Shown here in pieces: positions 23,597 through 36,100 of a stretch of DNA of 38,254 nt. This DNA comes from Echinococcus granulosus (Eukaryota; Platyhelminthes; Cestoda; Cyclophyllidea; Taeniidae): the NCBI RefSeq assembly GCF_000524195.1, contig NW_020170443.1:27222-65475 (forward strand), in the 5' to 3' direction. The notes under the pieces were generated by a model, which ran no database searches, was not told the origin of the DNA, and saw only the letters and a list, made by a program, of their open reading frames with translations. Numbering within the stretch: the first letter of the stretch is position 1; every line of letters begins with the position of its first letter. The position numbers and the translations under genes are program-made.

Positions 23597-24913
23597 AGGA
23601 GGATTTTTGCATACGGAAATGTACATTTGAAACATGATTTTGATAATGTGTAGTCTTCTCATTCAGGATTTAAGGCTTGTCTCTAATTCAGGGATGGGCA
23701 ATTGGAAACAAAATTATGTAAAATTGGGGAATTAATGCTTGTCCTGCTGGGGCGGTGGTGTTATTATATCAGTCAACATTTGGGGCTAGTGGTTCCGGGA
23801 GAGTATAACACGTGGAATTGCAATGGGGAACTTGGAAGGTTGTGCTATTAGACCACCTAGAGTAGTGGTTGGACGGGCGAGGCGGTGTATCTTCTTCACT
23901 CCTAACAAGTCCTTTGAATCATGATTGCACAAATTGGGCGAGGTGGTGAAAAGTCGGGGTGTGTCCGGTCACGGAGTGTTGGGGCATGTAATGTTGTGTC
24001 GGTGTAATGCGTTCAAGGTTCGCCAGTTGAGTCACAGTGGTCTTGTTTCGGTGATCCATCGTTAACGTCTTGAGGCTAGCATGGCGATGAGTCGCCTTAG
24101 TCATCAGGGCAAGGAGGAACCAAATTTTTTCGTCGTTTTATCCTACTTTCATATCCATGTCTCAGCCTCAAAATGCGACTGATCAGCATGTGAAGGGCTC
24201 TTTCACCTTTTGACGTTGGAAATCTTCGTGTCGGTGAATGAACATGTTGTGTTCAATGTTGCCACAAGAAGACTGAACTCTTGTGCGGTTTCATTATGGC
24301 GAAATACACGTTGATCAAACACCCAGGTGGCAGAAAGCAATTCCACACATCGGCTGTGTTGTGACGGTGGCGAAGGTGATGCATATGACGATCCCGACAT
24401 GCTGGAAACCACTACGTCGAAATCATCACTAACGTGAAGAGGTATGGGTGCCTTTGAGACTGTGACACCACTGAAATATCCTATTGTTGAGTGGTTAAAC
24501 ATTCCATCACCAGAGTGTGCTGTATTTGAAGTCCTCTGTGGATGCAGTTGAGATCTGTGGTTTAAGTGGATGACGCCCATGCTGATAGAACACTTTGTTC
24601 GTCACCGGAGGTTGTTGGATGCACTCCCTGCCATCGAAGTGCCGAAGTCAAAGCAGTATATCACTTGCTAACCTCATTTTGTGGCTAAGCGACAATTACC
24701 CCTAATTCATCCTTAGTCTTAAGTTCGCTTTCCGATTAAGCATTCTGGCCTACTTAAAGAAATATTGGAGCATACGGAACGGTTCTGAAAAACTGTCATT
24801 GTAAAATTGGAAGAAGTGAAGTTTGCAGCATTGATTATAACTTTGGCATTGTGGAGACCATTCTACATAAGTTGCTACGATTTCGGCATTTCGCAACGCT
24901 CAGTTTTCCATTG
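23597..24913. other. URB1 3' flank, no recognised gene
   Basis: No clear AATAAA follows URB1 closely. On the minus strand 24203-24580 is open for 125 codons with coding-like codons (FSLLVATLNTTCSFTDTKIS near its end) and reaches AAAAG/GTGAAA, a possible donor. A second open stretch, 23919-24104, follows but is in a phase I could not join. Neither matches a family I know, so I treat them as unassigned. Confidence 0.4.
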
Positions 24914-25013
24914 NNNNNNNNNNNNNNNNNNNNNNNNNNNNNNNNNNNNNNNNNNNNNNNNNNNNNNNNNNNNNNNNNNNNNNNNNNNNNNNNNNNNNNN
25001 NNNNNNNNNNNNN
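24914..25013. other. Assembly gap, exactly 100 N
   Basis: A round-number run of N, the usual placeholder for a gap of unknown size. Anything between URB1 and PARP1 here, such as the PARP1 5' UTR or promoter, may be missing. Open frames spanning it are artefacts. Confidence 0.98.
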
Positions 25014-25653
25014 AAAGGTACAACCGGAAACTGGGATCAGAATCACTTTTACCAAATATTTCATAGTTTAAAAGAAATAAGTACTGAAGTTGATTGTTGA
25101 TTTACCATAACAGAGCAGTCTGGACTAGGAATGGACACAAAAACTCGCTGTTTTGCCGAAGGGGACGCTCATGTGTCCCGCCATTGTAGCTTCGCCGGGT
25201 AGGCTGGCCTCCGGGACATGTAAGTGGCCAGAAGCCCTAATAATTGTCTTTTTTCCCCTTCAGGGAAGTCTCGGTGCGTCGCACACATGCTTCATAGAGT
25301 ATCAAAATTAATATCAAATATCTGGCTCGCACAGAATTGAAACAAAAAGATGCATATTATGATTTTAAGGGCAGCTAAAGTTGCAATATTATCAGAATTA
25401 TTCGACGCATCCTGCATGAAGTATTTGATTTGGAAAGGTAGTCTGTTTATTTATAATTCATACATTATTAAATTTGATTTTTCCTCTTTGAATTTCCTAG
25501 TTTGTTTTTAGTAAGGTCAATTTTCCTATTTTAAGCATAGATGATTCGGTCACCAAGTCATTTGGATCTCAGAAAATGCTTAGCCAATTCGAAAGGTACT
25601 AGCGGTAGTTCAAAGGGCGAGTTCGAATTTTGTTTTCCTCGCGCCTCACTCCA
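25014..25653 (+). promoter_or_regulatory. Region upstream of PARP1 (5' UTR/promoter expected)
   Basis: A+T-rich stretch between the gap and the PARP1 start codon. It contains possible acceptor sites (CCCTTCAG at about 25263, TTTCCTAG at about 25500), so a 5' UTR intron is possible. No TATA box or other element can be named with confidence. Confidence 0.3.
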
Positions 25654-28600
25654 ATGGATGCGGACTATAAGTATCAGGCCGAATATGCGAAAAGCAGTCG
25701 ATCAAGTTGTCGATCTTGCAAAAGCACTATTGCAAAGGACTCACTGAGAATAGGGGCCCTTGTTCAGTCCCACATATTCGATGGGAAAATGACCCTTTGG
25801 TACCACTACAGTTGCTTTTTCAAGAAAGCCAAAATCCTCCAAACAAGTGATATAAAGAACTTCGATGGACTGAAATTCGAAGATCAAGAGAAGATTCGTG
25901 CAGAGATGAAGAGTGAAAAATTTCAGCTCTCCAATTTTTGTATTAAACCTAATGGGGACAATTCAGACAGGTGTTCGATTTGCTCTAGATGTATCGAGGT
26001 ACTTATAAATTCTATTTTTAAATAGCTTTCAGGATCCATTCTTCATTGATGGAAGATCAAGTGAATTGGGCACGTCTTATCATGTCGAATGCTTTAATAA
26101 AAGGCATCCCGGAACGGATTTTTCAAAGTAGTCCTTTTTTAAGGGTACTTACCTTTGTAGAATTACTGGCTTCGGTAAACTCAAAGCGCAGGATAAGTTT
26201 GATCTGCTAGATGCCGTGGCGAATGCTAAGTCGTAAGTTTATCCGTTTCAATGTAGTATCTTTTATATCGTTAAAGTTTGTCTTTCTGTGTGAACCGAAT
26301 ATTGCATTATATTAGGTGTCAAAGCACTGTTTAACGTCGCTGAAATCTAATAGATTTCACTTTTACCACTGAGCTTTGCTCACTTGTGCCTTCTCATTAG
26401 GCCTTCAAGTAAGCGTGGCGCTCAGGGCATCGAGAAGTCTGGAAATCTTGCTCCGTCCAGAAAATCTACCTCATCGACAGACGTGAAAGAATCTTCCAAA
26501 GATGCCTTAAAGGTGGGTTTTTTTTTCCTAAAATTCCATGTTACTGACCTAAACGCGGCTTTTTGACTTCCCGACGAAGGCAGAAATGCGAATGTCACTG
26601 GTGATGTGGCGCCAATGTTGCTTCCTTTCAGAAGCAGAGCGATAAACTGTGGCGCCTTCGGGAGCAGTTGGATGCGGAAGTGTCGACAAGCGCTCTAGCC
26701 GGTCTGCTTGAGTTCAACTCCCAGCTGGTGCCCGCAGGTCGTGCTGCCCTCCTTGATGCCGTTGCGGACGCGATGCTCTTCGGTGCGCTTCCCCGCTGTC
26801 CCCTTGATAGCGCTCCACTCATCTGTGTCGATGGCGGCTATCGCTGCTCCCGTCTCGCTAACCACTGGGCACCCTGTCTCTTCTCCGCCACTGCAACCGA
26901 CGCCACCTCTCTTGCTCGCAGCCCTTTTCGTGTACCCAAGCAGTACCACGATGTCCTCTTCCTGTATGTTTTAAGCGTCTTTTTTGGCTTATTCGTTTAC
27001 CACTCCAGAGTTCATACCTCATGTCGTTGTTGTTTTTGCCTGCAATGATTTTATTATTTAACAAAATTCATCTTCATTGTTTAGGTTCGTCGCTGAGTAT
27101 GTTCAGTGTTATTTATCACCTCATTCCGATTGATTGCATTAAATCGCATCGCAAGTAGCTTGGTTGAGTTCAAATAGAAATGGATGGAGGACTTTTTAGT
27201 CGTGGGGTAATTATTCTTGTTCGTTTATGAACAGGAATTAAGTTCATTAGTTCTGTGGCAAAAGTGTTGGTGTCATCAGAAAAATCATTTGAGTCGTTGT
27301 GGTCATTTTTCCTCCGAGACAGACAAAGAGCCTGCAGGGCTTGCATACAGCATGAAAAGATTGGAGCCTACACTGTGGTTCTCTCCGTCTTAGAAAGACA
27401 TATAAATGCAAACCGGGGGTACGTTTGTTTGCCGAGTCGTCGAGTGCTTCCGTGGAGACATTCGATAAAAAGACGCCGTTAGCAGGTTTACACTTCCTCC
27501 TCGATCGTGGACCCTTTCCTGAGGATGTGACTCAGCGCCACCTCGCCGCCACCATCAGGGCCCTTGGCGGTTCACTCCTCACTGCGGTAAGTGTTTCCTT
27601 ATGACCAGGTCTCATGTTCACGCGGGTTGTTTTATCCTTTAATAGAAGGCGCATTTTATTAGTTTAGTTTGCAAGCACGGTCTATTAATCTAGGGCGGGC
27701 CATAGAGTCTAACTTTGAGCAACTTCTGGATTAGTTGGAATTTAGTCAAGCTGCTTTAAAGTATCATTTAATATCGGAAAGGAATGTGTATTAAATATGA
27801 CGGTTTGACCGTGCATCAAAGATGACCCTAACTATTGTTTCCCACATCTCATCTTGTTCTGCCCTGTCGTTTGTAATTTCTTTCGGTGGAGATATCAACA
27901 TCGCATTATTCCGTCGTTTTATTTTCTTTGCGCAAGGCGATTCTTGAAGACATTTGTGAACTTGACGATAGTACCGAAAAGTGTGCGATAGAGTGATCAA
28001 AGACCTACTCAATAGCAGAACAGGTTATAAGACGATTACGCTTGTAATATTCGCCTGTTCCCTTCTGACTTCTTCACCGTCTACCTTGATTTTTCTTGAA
28101 TGATCTAACGTTCGTGGAGCATTAGTGCCATAAGACTACTTCTCCCTTCACTTCTAATCTTCCCTTCCCGTCATCTCATATCTCCTACCCTGAGCCTATT
28201 TTCAGGCTGAAGTTATCTCAAATGATGTATTTTTGCAACCCATTGCCACTTTTCCATGCTCACGTGCTAAACCTGTCATTGGAACGTTGGTTCAATGACG
28301 AAATTAGCTTTGCTTGAATAAAGTTCGACTACCGCAAATCTATTTTTCCGTTTGGAGAAGTGACGGAGAAATGATGTGTCACATTTTATCCAGCGGTCAG
28401 GAAGAGAATGATGACTTTATGACCCACCGAATGCAAATACTTGACGTAGCCTCACTTCGCCTGTCGTCTTCACAGGTAACACGCGAAGGCATATTCGTGA
28501 CAACCTCATCATCTGTGGAAACGGAAAGCAAATTGGCGGCGCGTGCAAGAGTTGGCGGGATGCGTCCGATAACCTACAACCTGATTCTCAATAAATCCCT

Positions 28601-31600
28601 AGCCAAAGCTTCCTCTGCCAAAGACGTTCAGCGGTTAATCGCTGAGGAACCACTCGCCACCGTTTGGGACTTGGCTGAGTCAGCGTCAACTTCTGTGAGC
28701 GATCTGTTTCCTCGTTAACACACTTGTGTTTCTTTTCTACTCTTAGTGAAGTATTTGTAAATATCCTTACTCCAGTTCATAATGATTTCGTAATGACGGT
28801 TTCAGTGTTCGATTCTTTATTTTTAGGCCCCATTATGTGAGTATCATTTTGTTTCCGTATGCTCCATTGTTTTTTGCCGCTTGCTCGCTGTAGTTCGTCC
28901 ATGTCCGCTTATCATCAAGTATAACTGCATGTGTAACTTCACAGATACCATTATTCGATCATGTTAACTAAGGAAATAACGTGCCTTTTAACTATCAATA
29001 TAGCTAACCCACTCGTCACTCTGTAGGTTATACTTGGGACTTTCGGCAGTGCTCGTTAATCTCCAAGTTAAAGTTGATTCGTAAAGATTTTTCAAGCAGC
29101 ATATGCTAAGGGGTAGCATTCCAACTACAGTCTTCAGAATTTCTCACAGGCTAGTGTAGCACCATTAACAAAAGTGAAATAAGGATCTGGAATGGGGGAA
29201 GTTGATTCAGTTTCCTTCATTTTCAAACTAATTCAGGCGTGAGTGGGATTATTAATTTAGCTGAACTGGGTCCTTCATGATTTCCCCCTTAATCTAATTC
29301 CCCCCCCCCCCCCCTCCCGATTTTCGCACCGGCATTAAGAGTCACTGTCCAACTTTGAAAGGTGCATGTTTATCCTTTGGCGTTATCGCTACTCTTGATA
29401 ACCTCCACCTCATTCATTCGCTTACTTCGTTTTTGCAGCTCAGCAGGCCCAATCGGTGGGTCGTAAGCGGAGAGCGGCGGTCGCGACGTCGGCGGAGGGC
29501 GGCAATGATGCATTGAAGCGGATGCGTGTGAAGGGCGGTGCTGTGGTTGATCCCGCCTCTGGCCTTGAGGACCGCGCCACTGTCGCTCGTGATGCTCATG
29601 GCCGTCCGCTCTCCGCCGTCCTTGGCATGGTTGACCTTGTACGCGGCTCAAACTCGTATTACAAGTCAGTTTCCCATCACTCTCTCCCCTTATTTCCTCC
29701 TTCCCTCCCAAAAGTTTACGGAAACTTTGTTGCTTAGGTTGGTAGCATTCGTGCACCCGGTTAACTATTTTATTCAACTATATTAAGCAGATATAGGTGC
29801 AAATAACTAATGACAGGTTTCTGATCTTATCATTCATTCTCGATGTAGGAATTTGAAGGAATCCGACACCAAGACGGGTACTTATTGCAGAACGGAATAC
29901 CTGTTCAACCCCGCATGTGTATGGTGGTAGTTAGTGTTGGTAGCTGTGCGGTCAATTTAATAATCCTTGTCCTTTACCTCCCCTCCACAGACGATACAAT
30001 CGCTAATAGTTGAGTAATACGTAACGGTTACCTTTATGATCGTTAGAATGCAGGTGCTTCGCTCCGACAAGGAGCCGCATCATCACTGGGTTTTCCGTGC
30101 CTGGGGCCGCATAGGCACGGATATCGGCGGCTCGAAAGTGGAGCGCTTCGTCAGTCTCGACGCCGCCATGCAGCACTTCCACGACCTCTTTCTTGAGAAG
30201 ACCGGCAACCCTTGGGGTACCGAGCGCGCTAATTTCATCAAAATGCCTCGACGGTTTTACCCTCTCGAACTGGAACAATTCGATCCCAAGGTAGGTAACA
30301 CCATACTATTTTCACATTGCTATTTCATTGTCCTAGGTATTTCTTGATGTAATCTCAGTCTTTGGCAGTGCATGGAAATGCTGAACTGGGGAAGCTAGAT
30401 GACACGGTGAATGCTGAACATAGCCACTCCAGAGCTCTATTACTTGGATCGCAACGCCTGTTGTTATTCAGTCTGTCTTTTTGTGACCATCGTCTTGCAC
30501 TGTGGTCTGATGTATTGAAACCACTTGGGTGTGAAGATATTACCGTGAATGGTTTATCAAGGCGATGTGACTTGGAGTGTGCTTTTTGCAGAGTTTGATG
30601 GGAAGTCATGGGTGTTTTTTGTTTCCAGGACTCTTCGTTCTATTTAAATCTGGCAAGGCTGGGTGGTTCCCAAATCTCTCATTACTTTAATTCTCTTTCT
30701 GTGCTTCTCACCCTCCGCCTGGGTTATCCTCATATGTTTGCAACGTGATATGCACCAGAATCCCCGTTAAGTTTTACGGACACTGCGGACATTTCATTGG
30801 CCATCTTATTTGATTTCACAGGACGAGGAAAACGGTGAAAAGACGAAAATTGTGCATCGAGTGGCATCCAAGCTGGGAACTCGACTTCAGGAACTTATTC
30901 ATTTCCTTTTCGACGTCGCCTCAATGACCAACGCCTTGCTGGAGTTTGAGGTCGGTCTTGATTCTCAATGTCAAGTTCTCACAAAAGCGATTAAGCGAGT
31001 CACAGTCTGTGGTCTGTTTTTCAGATTGATGTTAGGAAAATGCCACTGGGGAAGATATCACGGATGCAGATTCAGGAGGCCTATGGTGTTCTAAGCGATC
31101 TCTCTAACATACTATCTCTGGGAAAGCCTATCGAAGGGCCAGACAAGAGTCGTTTAATCGGAGCCACAGCGCGCTTTTATACGCTCATTCCGCATGACTT
31201 TGGTCTGAAGGTGCCACCCCTGTTGGACAGTTTGGAGGCAATCAAAACCAAGTCTCGAATGTTGGATGATCTATTGAAGCTGGAGGTTGCATATTCCCTT
31301 ATGAAGACCGGCAACTCCGACGTCAATCCTCTTGATGAGCACTATGCGAAACTGAAGAATCGAATTGAGGTCCCTATATTGAGCCATTTCCCCCAATTTA
31401 ATAGTCAATGCCTAAACAGCGACTGTTTTCTGACTATTCTGTCAGCCCCTCGATCGGGACTCGGAGGAGTTTAAACGGATTACGGAGTTCCTGCGAGTCA
31501 CTCACGCTCCGACGCATTCCACTTATACTCTGGAGGTGGTGGACATTTTTTCGCTTTCGAGGGAGGGGGAGGCGGAGCGTTTCAAGGCGCTGGACAATCG

Positions 31601-32724
31601 CATGATGCTCTGGCACGGTTCTCGTCGCACAAACTGGGCAGGCATTCTGTGAGTCCTCCCCTCCTACTAACATCCATCGAAAGTAGCTGCGCTTTCTTAT
31701 CTGTGCGTCCCTCGTCCCTCTTGGTTTGGCAGGGCACAGGGTCTACGAATAGCGCCTCCCGAGGCGCCTTCCACAGGGTATATGTTTGGCAAAGGCGTCT
31801 ACTTCTCTGACATGGCGAGTAAATCCGCCAATTACTGCTATACCTCACCCAGTGCCTCACAGGGCTGCCTCCTCCTCTGTGAAGTGGCTCTCGGTAAAAC
31901 GCACGACTGTTTCGCCGCCAACACCTCTCGACTCTCCAAGCAATTTGGCAGTCGCAAAGGTAACTCTATCCCTGTTTCAAGCTGCTACTTTGGTCGAGGG
32001 ATTGGAAATCCTCCTTTCATTATCTCTATCACTTGACTACAACCTACGTGGTAGTTTTATTTTTTTGTCAAAATACCAATAAACATGAGTGTAGACCTTA
32101 AAATTTTTATCTTCTGTCGTTATATTTTGCTGAAAGACATTAATCTGCCAGGTATTAAGATCTTAATCAATCACCTTCCTGTTTATCATACTTTCCTTAA
32201 ATTTACCCAAAATGGTGAAGACAGCCAAAACTTTCAGCGTTTAAATCCACTTTCCTGCAAAAAAAATAACTTTTTGGTTATCTCCTATCACTCGCCTTGA
32301 AACTGTTTGGTCAAAGTTAAAAGGTAATTGTTGTGTCGCATTTCTTTGGTACAAGATACTACTTTCCGTAAAATTGGTCATGCACTATGATTGTTTGATG
32401 CGTGCTGGCACCCACTTTTTGTCTGAGGAACCACTGCCAGCGGCTGGAAAGTTGCCGTAATGTGTCGTGCCTGCATGCAAGTTTGAGCTGGTGGCTTTAT
32501 TGAAATAATTTGCTTTCATCAATTTGAAAGGCGTGGGCGCAACCGCACCGAAGGTGGAGACGTACTTCAAAGAGCCCGATAGCGGTGTCATCTATCCCAT
32601 TGGTGAGCCAGTGACCTCCGCAGACGTAAAAAGTGACCTCCTGTACAATGAGTACATTATATACGACACCGCTCAAATCAAGCAGCGCTACCTTGTCTGG
32701 GTCAACTTTAAATTCACCTTTTAG
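25654..32724 (+). CDS. PARP1: PARP1, poly(ADP-ribose) polymerase 1, complete
   Basis: Nuclear DNA-break sensor that builds poly(ADP-ribose) from NAD+. Exons: 25654-25998, 26033-26127, 26161-26232, 26401-26512, 26632-26963, 27394-27586, 28476-28713, 29439-29664, 30047-30290, 30822-30950, 31025-31369, 31446-31648, 31733-31959, 32531-32724. Every phase fits; 984 aa (human 1014). Domains: ZnF1 (C19, C22, H51, C54), ZnF2 (C107, C110, H132, C135), PADR1/Zn3 about 209-325 (C264, C280, C290), BRCT about 346-430, basic GRKRRAA about 470, WGR ([10 protein letters not shown], 552-561), helical domain about 630-777, ART 778-984. The catalytic triad is intact: H834 (LWHGSR), Y868 (GKGVYFSDM), E961 ([10 protein letters not shown]). 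Less certain joins: donor CTC/GTTAAC at 28713 (rival TCT/GTGAGC at 28692 breaks phase) and donor GAG/GTCCCT at 31369. The exon at 27394 gives [16 protein letters not shown], matching the region after Zn3. Large introns hold nothing recognised. Confidence 0.97.
29300..29314 (+). repeat. Poly-C run of 15 in a PARP1 intron
   Basis: Fifteen consecutive C in the intron 28714-29438, followed by TCCC. Same length and strand as the run in the URB1 intron at 20651-20665. Confidence 0.8.
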
Positions 32725-33108
32725 AAATCGCGATTTTATTTCCTTATATTGGCATGATAAGTACCACTAATAATAAAATTTCCGCATTCACTCAGTGTTG
32801 TCTTCGCAAGTCATTGCTGCGCATCCTACCTTCAAAGATGTTGGGCGGGCGAATTCTCAAGTGTCAGTGCTGTAGTCCAGGTTATTCTTCCACATCCCTA
32901 CCACGGCCAAGAACCGCGGTTTCTCGCAATTGCACGGATGCGATGATGAGTGTGGTTATCTAGTTTACTAGGTGATCAAAGGAAACCGTACCTGTTGTAA
33001 CTTGTGGGGACTTGTAGAGTGGAGCCAAGTGACCTTGAGTGTAGATGTCACTTACCTGCCTGCTGTGTTCTGTGCTACTTGTATCTTTTAGTGGCTATTG
33101 TTTCGGTG

Positions 33109-33114
33109 AATAAA
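33109..33114 (+). promoter_or_regulatory. Probable polyadenylation signal of PARP1
   Basis: AATAAA 385 bases after the PARP1 stop (32722-32724), followed by GT-rich sequence (ATGTGGTAAG). It is a plausible end of the 3' UTR. Confidence 0.5.
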
Positions 33115-36100
33115 ATGTGGTAAGAAGCTTTCCGTAGTCAGGAATTACCCGTAATACTATCGCAAACTAGTCTAAATGCGTTATATCAGTAAATATAAAT
33201 GGGAAAAAGAAGATTTTGTAACTAATTTAGCGTTTTCCTCCTCCACCTCTGCCTTCATTCGTCTGGATGGGTGTTAAGAGTGTGTACAGCGGGTCGGTGG
33301 TGGGGCAGGGCAAACCCGTTCTAGTAAACAAAGACTACTTAAATTTGTTAGTAGCAGTAATAGGTGAAATTATGCTTACTACCCCGAGGCATCAATTTGG
33401 GAGCTAGTGGCGGGTTCAGTACCAAAGAGTCGAGGTGAAGCTAGATGCCTTGGCACACACCAGACCCGAACCTGATTTCAAGCAATGTAGTTTCCAGCAG
33501 CGCAAAGCCTTGACTTCTACTAATTTACCCCATTTCCTCTCAAAATATGCACTTTCCATCACCATGAAACCCAGCTCTCTACACATCTTCCTCAGTTCCT
33601 CTGCATATATCTATTTTCCATCAATTAGGTGCCTGGATCCCTAGCTCACTAACTTGCTTCCTGCTCAAAAGCGGGAAATGCAATTATCCTTCATCAGTTT
33701 TACTGCTTTAAATATAAATTATCGTTGTACAACCCATGAAATAATAATGATAACTAGTACGACTGAAGGGAAGGCGAAAGCCACACAATAACCATTACAC
33801 TACTGCAGTAGTGGAGATAAACAAGTCGAGGCGATTCGAGCGTTGCCTACAAAGTAACCGTGATAACAATACATCCCCACTGAAGGCCCCATTTACGAGC
33901 AGTAAGGAGACAGCCATCCCGCCAAGAGGCTTATTTTGATGGCAGTCAATGTACACAGTTCGATGGCCTACACCGAGGGCCCTAAACATATGGCCATTTT
34001 TCTTGCACGGTCTTAGCATATTCCTTTGCTTTATCCATTGTGTAATTGCCAAATTGTTGATATTTTCTACTCCTTAAAAAACCTAGGCACTTTTGTTTGT
34101 TATACTGAACAACCACAGAGTGACTGTTCTAAATTGCCTTCGCGTCGCTCTCGTTCTCCATTTCACTCATGCCCACATTTTGACTGTGGACGCATTGTAT
34201 GATTGAACAAGGCTAATTCCGTTTAAAAATTGACTGTGCTTCACGAAAATCACATCTCGAACCTGTTTTAAGCCACTCTTTGCCTGCTTCCAATGGACCA
34301 TTATTCCCTAAGCATGGGTGTTTTTATAACAAATCCAACCGCCAATCTCACGTTTTGTATGACTTTGCACATAATTTAAGTGTGGAGTATTTGTAATTCA
34401 TCACTTTGTATGCTTTTTGTGTTATTTCCCTTCCACATCATTTTTTCCATACTTCTAAGTGTCTCTCATTAGTATTAATTTGTCTTTATCGTTTTCTACC
34501 TATTTCTGCTTACATTCGTTTATTTACAACTAAATGTTTATCTCTATGCTGTCAGCCCTTTCACGCTATTACCTCTCTTTCTCTACTATACGCTATTGTT
34601 CATGTTTCACTTAATTTCAAGTAAAGCGATTACTCCTTATTTCCTTTTAGTTATTCTTTACTAACACAAAATGCTACCACGTTCTTTATTTGTTAGGCTG
34701 AACAACCATTTTTAAGCCACTGCTATAACCCACTGCCGTGGGGGATACTTGACTCATTTCAGTGACGCCTGCGTTGTCTAAAGAAACATTATTTGTTGGA
34801 AATAAGGACAACGACAGCAACAACATTCAATATTGTGCTCATCTTGGCAACACTCCAGTTCCGCACCTTTGCTCCTACAAGGTTGAGTCTCTATGTCTGT
34901 CTGTATAATGGATCTTTGTTTCACCCACACGGCTGTACTGTACTGCCGACCAATACTAAGTGCCAACCTCGTGCTCCATTTCATTTCCAACATTGTTGAG
35001 GTGAGAATGCCTCCTAGTTTATCACTTGTCATATCTTTTCTCTCATCCCAATGATAATGCACTCAACGCACGTGTTTTGTTATCGGGGCGGTAATGTGCT
35101 TTTACCCCTTGTACACTTTTTACTTTCCATGATTTGGTGTGGTTGAACACGTTTCACTGTACTTTAAACCTTTTTCGTCTCTTCCCCGCTACCTACCTAC
35201 CTGCCTATGTTTCATCAGAAATTCCTCATAGGGCGGACTACTTCTCCAACTCTTGCTGCATAAATGGAACTGTCACCTTGTACCCTATCGTAATTTACCC
35301 TTTTCCCCTCCAGCTCTTCCGCCTTACAGAATCACTCATTATTCCTGGGGATTAACCACCAACTTTGCGTTTCAGCAACTTCACTTATTCAGCCTCTTTC
35401 CTGCAAGAACTCTCCATCCTCATCCCCTTTAAAACCACCTCAATTACCACTACCTCCGCAGTCGGCTGGCATCTCGCAGTGTCTCCTCCAGTCGTCCACC
35501 TCCGCTATCGGCCTCGCCTCCATCTCTCTACGTCGTCGTCTATTGGCCATCCGCTTCCAAACCGTGACACTGGCTCTCATTCCTCCCCCATTTGATTTGG
35601 GGCATGCATCAGGCCACATGGAGGTAGTGGTGTCACTTTTCTTCTTCACCGCCGTCAAACCATTGACTGTTCGCCTTGTCGCCACATTACTTCTATTATT
35701 CTTACTGTAAGGAATGACTTGGCATGCCATCCAATTTCTCTTCTACTTCACGTCTCAAGCAAGGCGTACATGTCTTTACTTATTCGCACCCTTTAGTCAG
35801 TTCTCCTCCTCTTCTGCCCATTCGTCATCACCTTGGTAGTAGGGCTTACTACTATCTACTATTATTGACGTCAATCCTTTCACCTTATTATTTTTTTCTT
35901 TTTCCTTTTCTGTACGCTTTCTGTTTGTAGATACACTTGTCATCCACTTGGATGATAACTTCTTCCACGAATTGTTGGAGGAGACACTTTGTTGCATCTT
36001 TCATCCAACTTTTCATCTCTGGGCTGGGCTGGACTGCATCTATTCAGCGCCTCCTCTGTCCACCTTCCACCCTCTTCTACCTCACATAGCCAGCAGAGCC

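Noticed and set aside
24807..25100. Open frames running across the N stretch
   Set aside because: They consist mainly of unknown bases in an assembly gap.
27255..27482. Open plus-strand frame between the PARP1 Zn3 and BRCT exons
   Set aside because: The homologous reading is a different frame entered at the acceptor before 27394, which restores the Zn3-BRCT linker.
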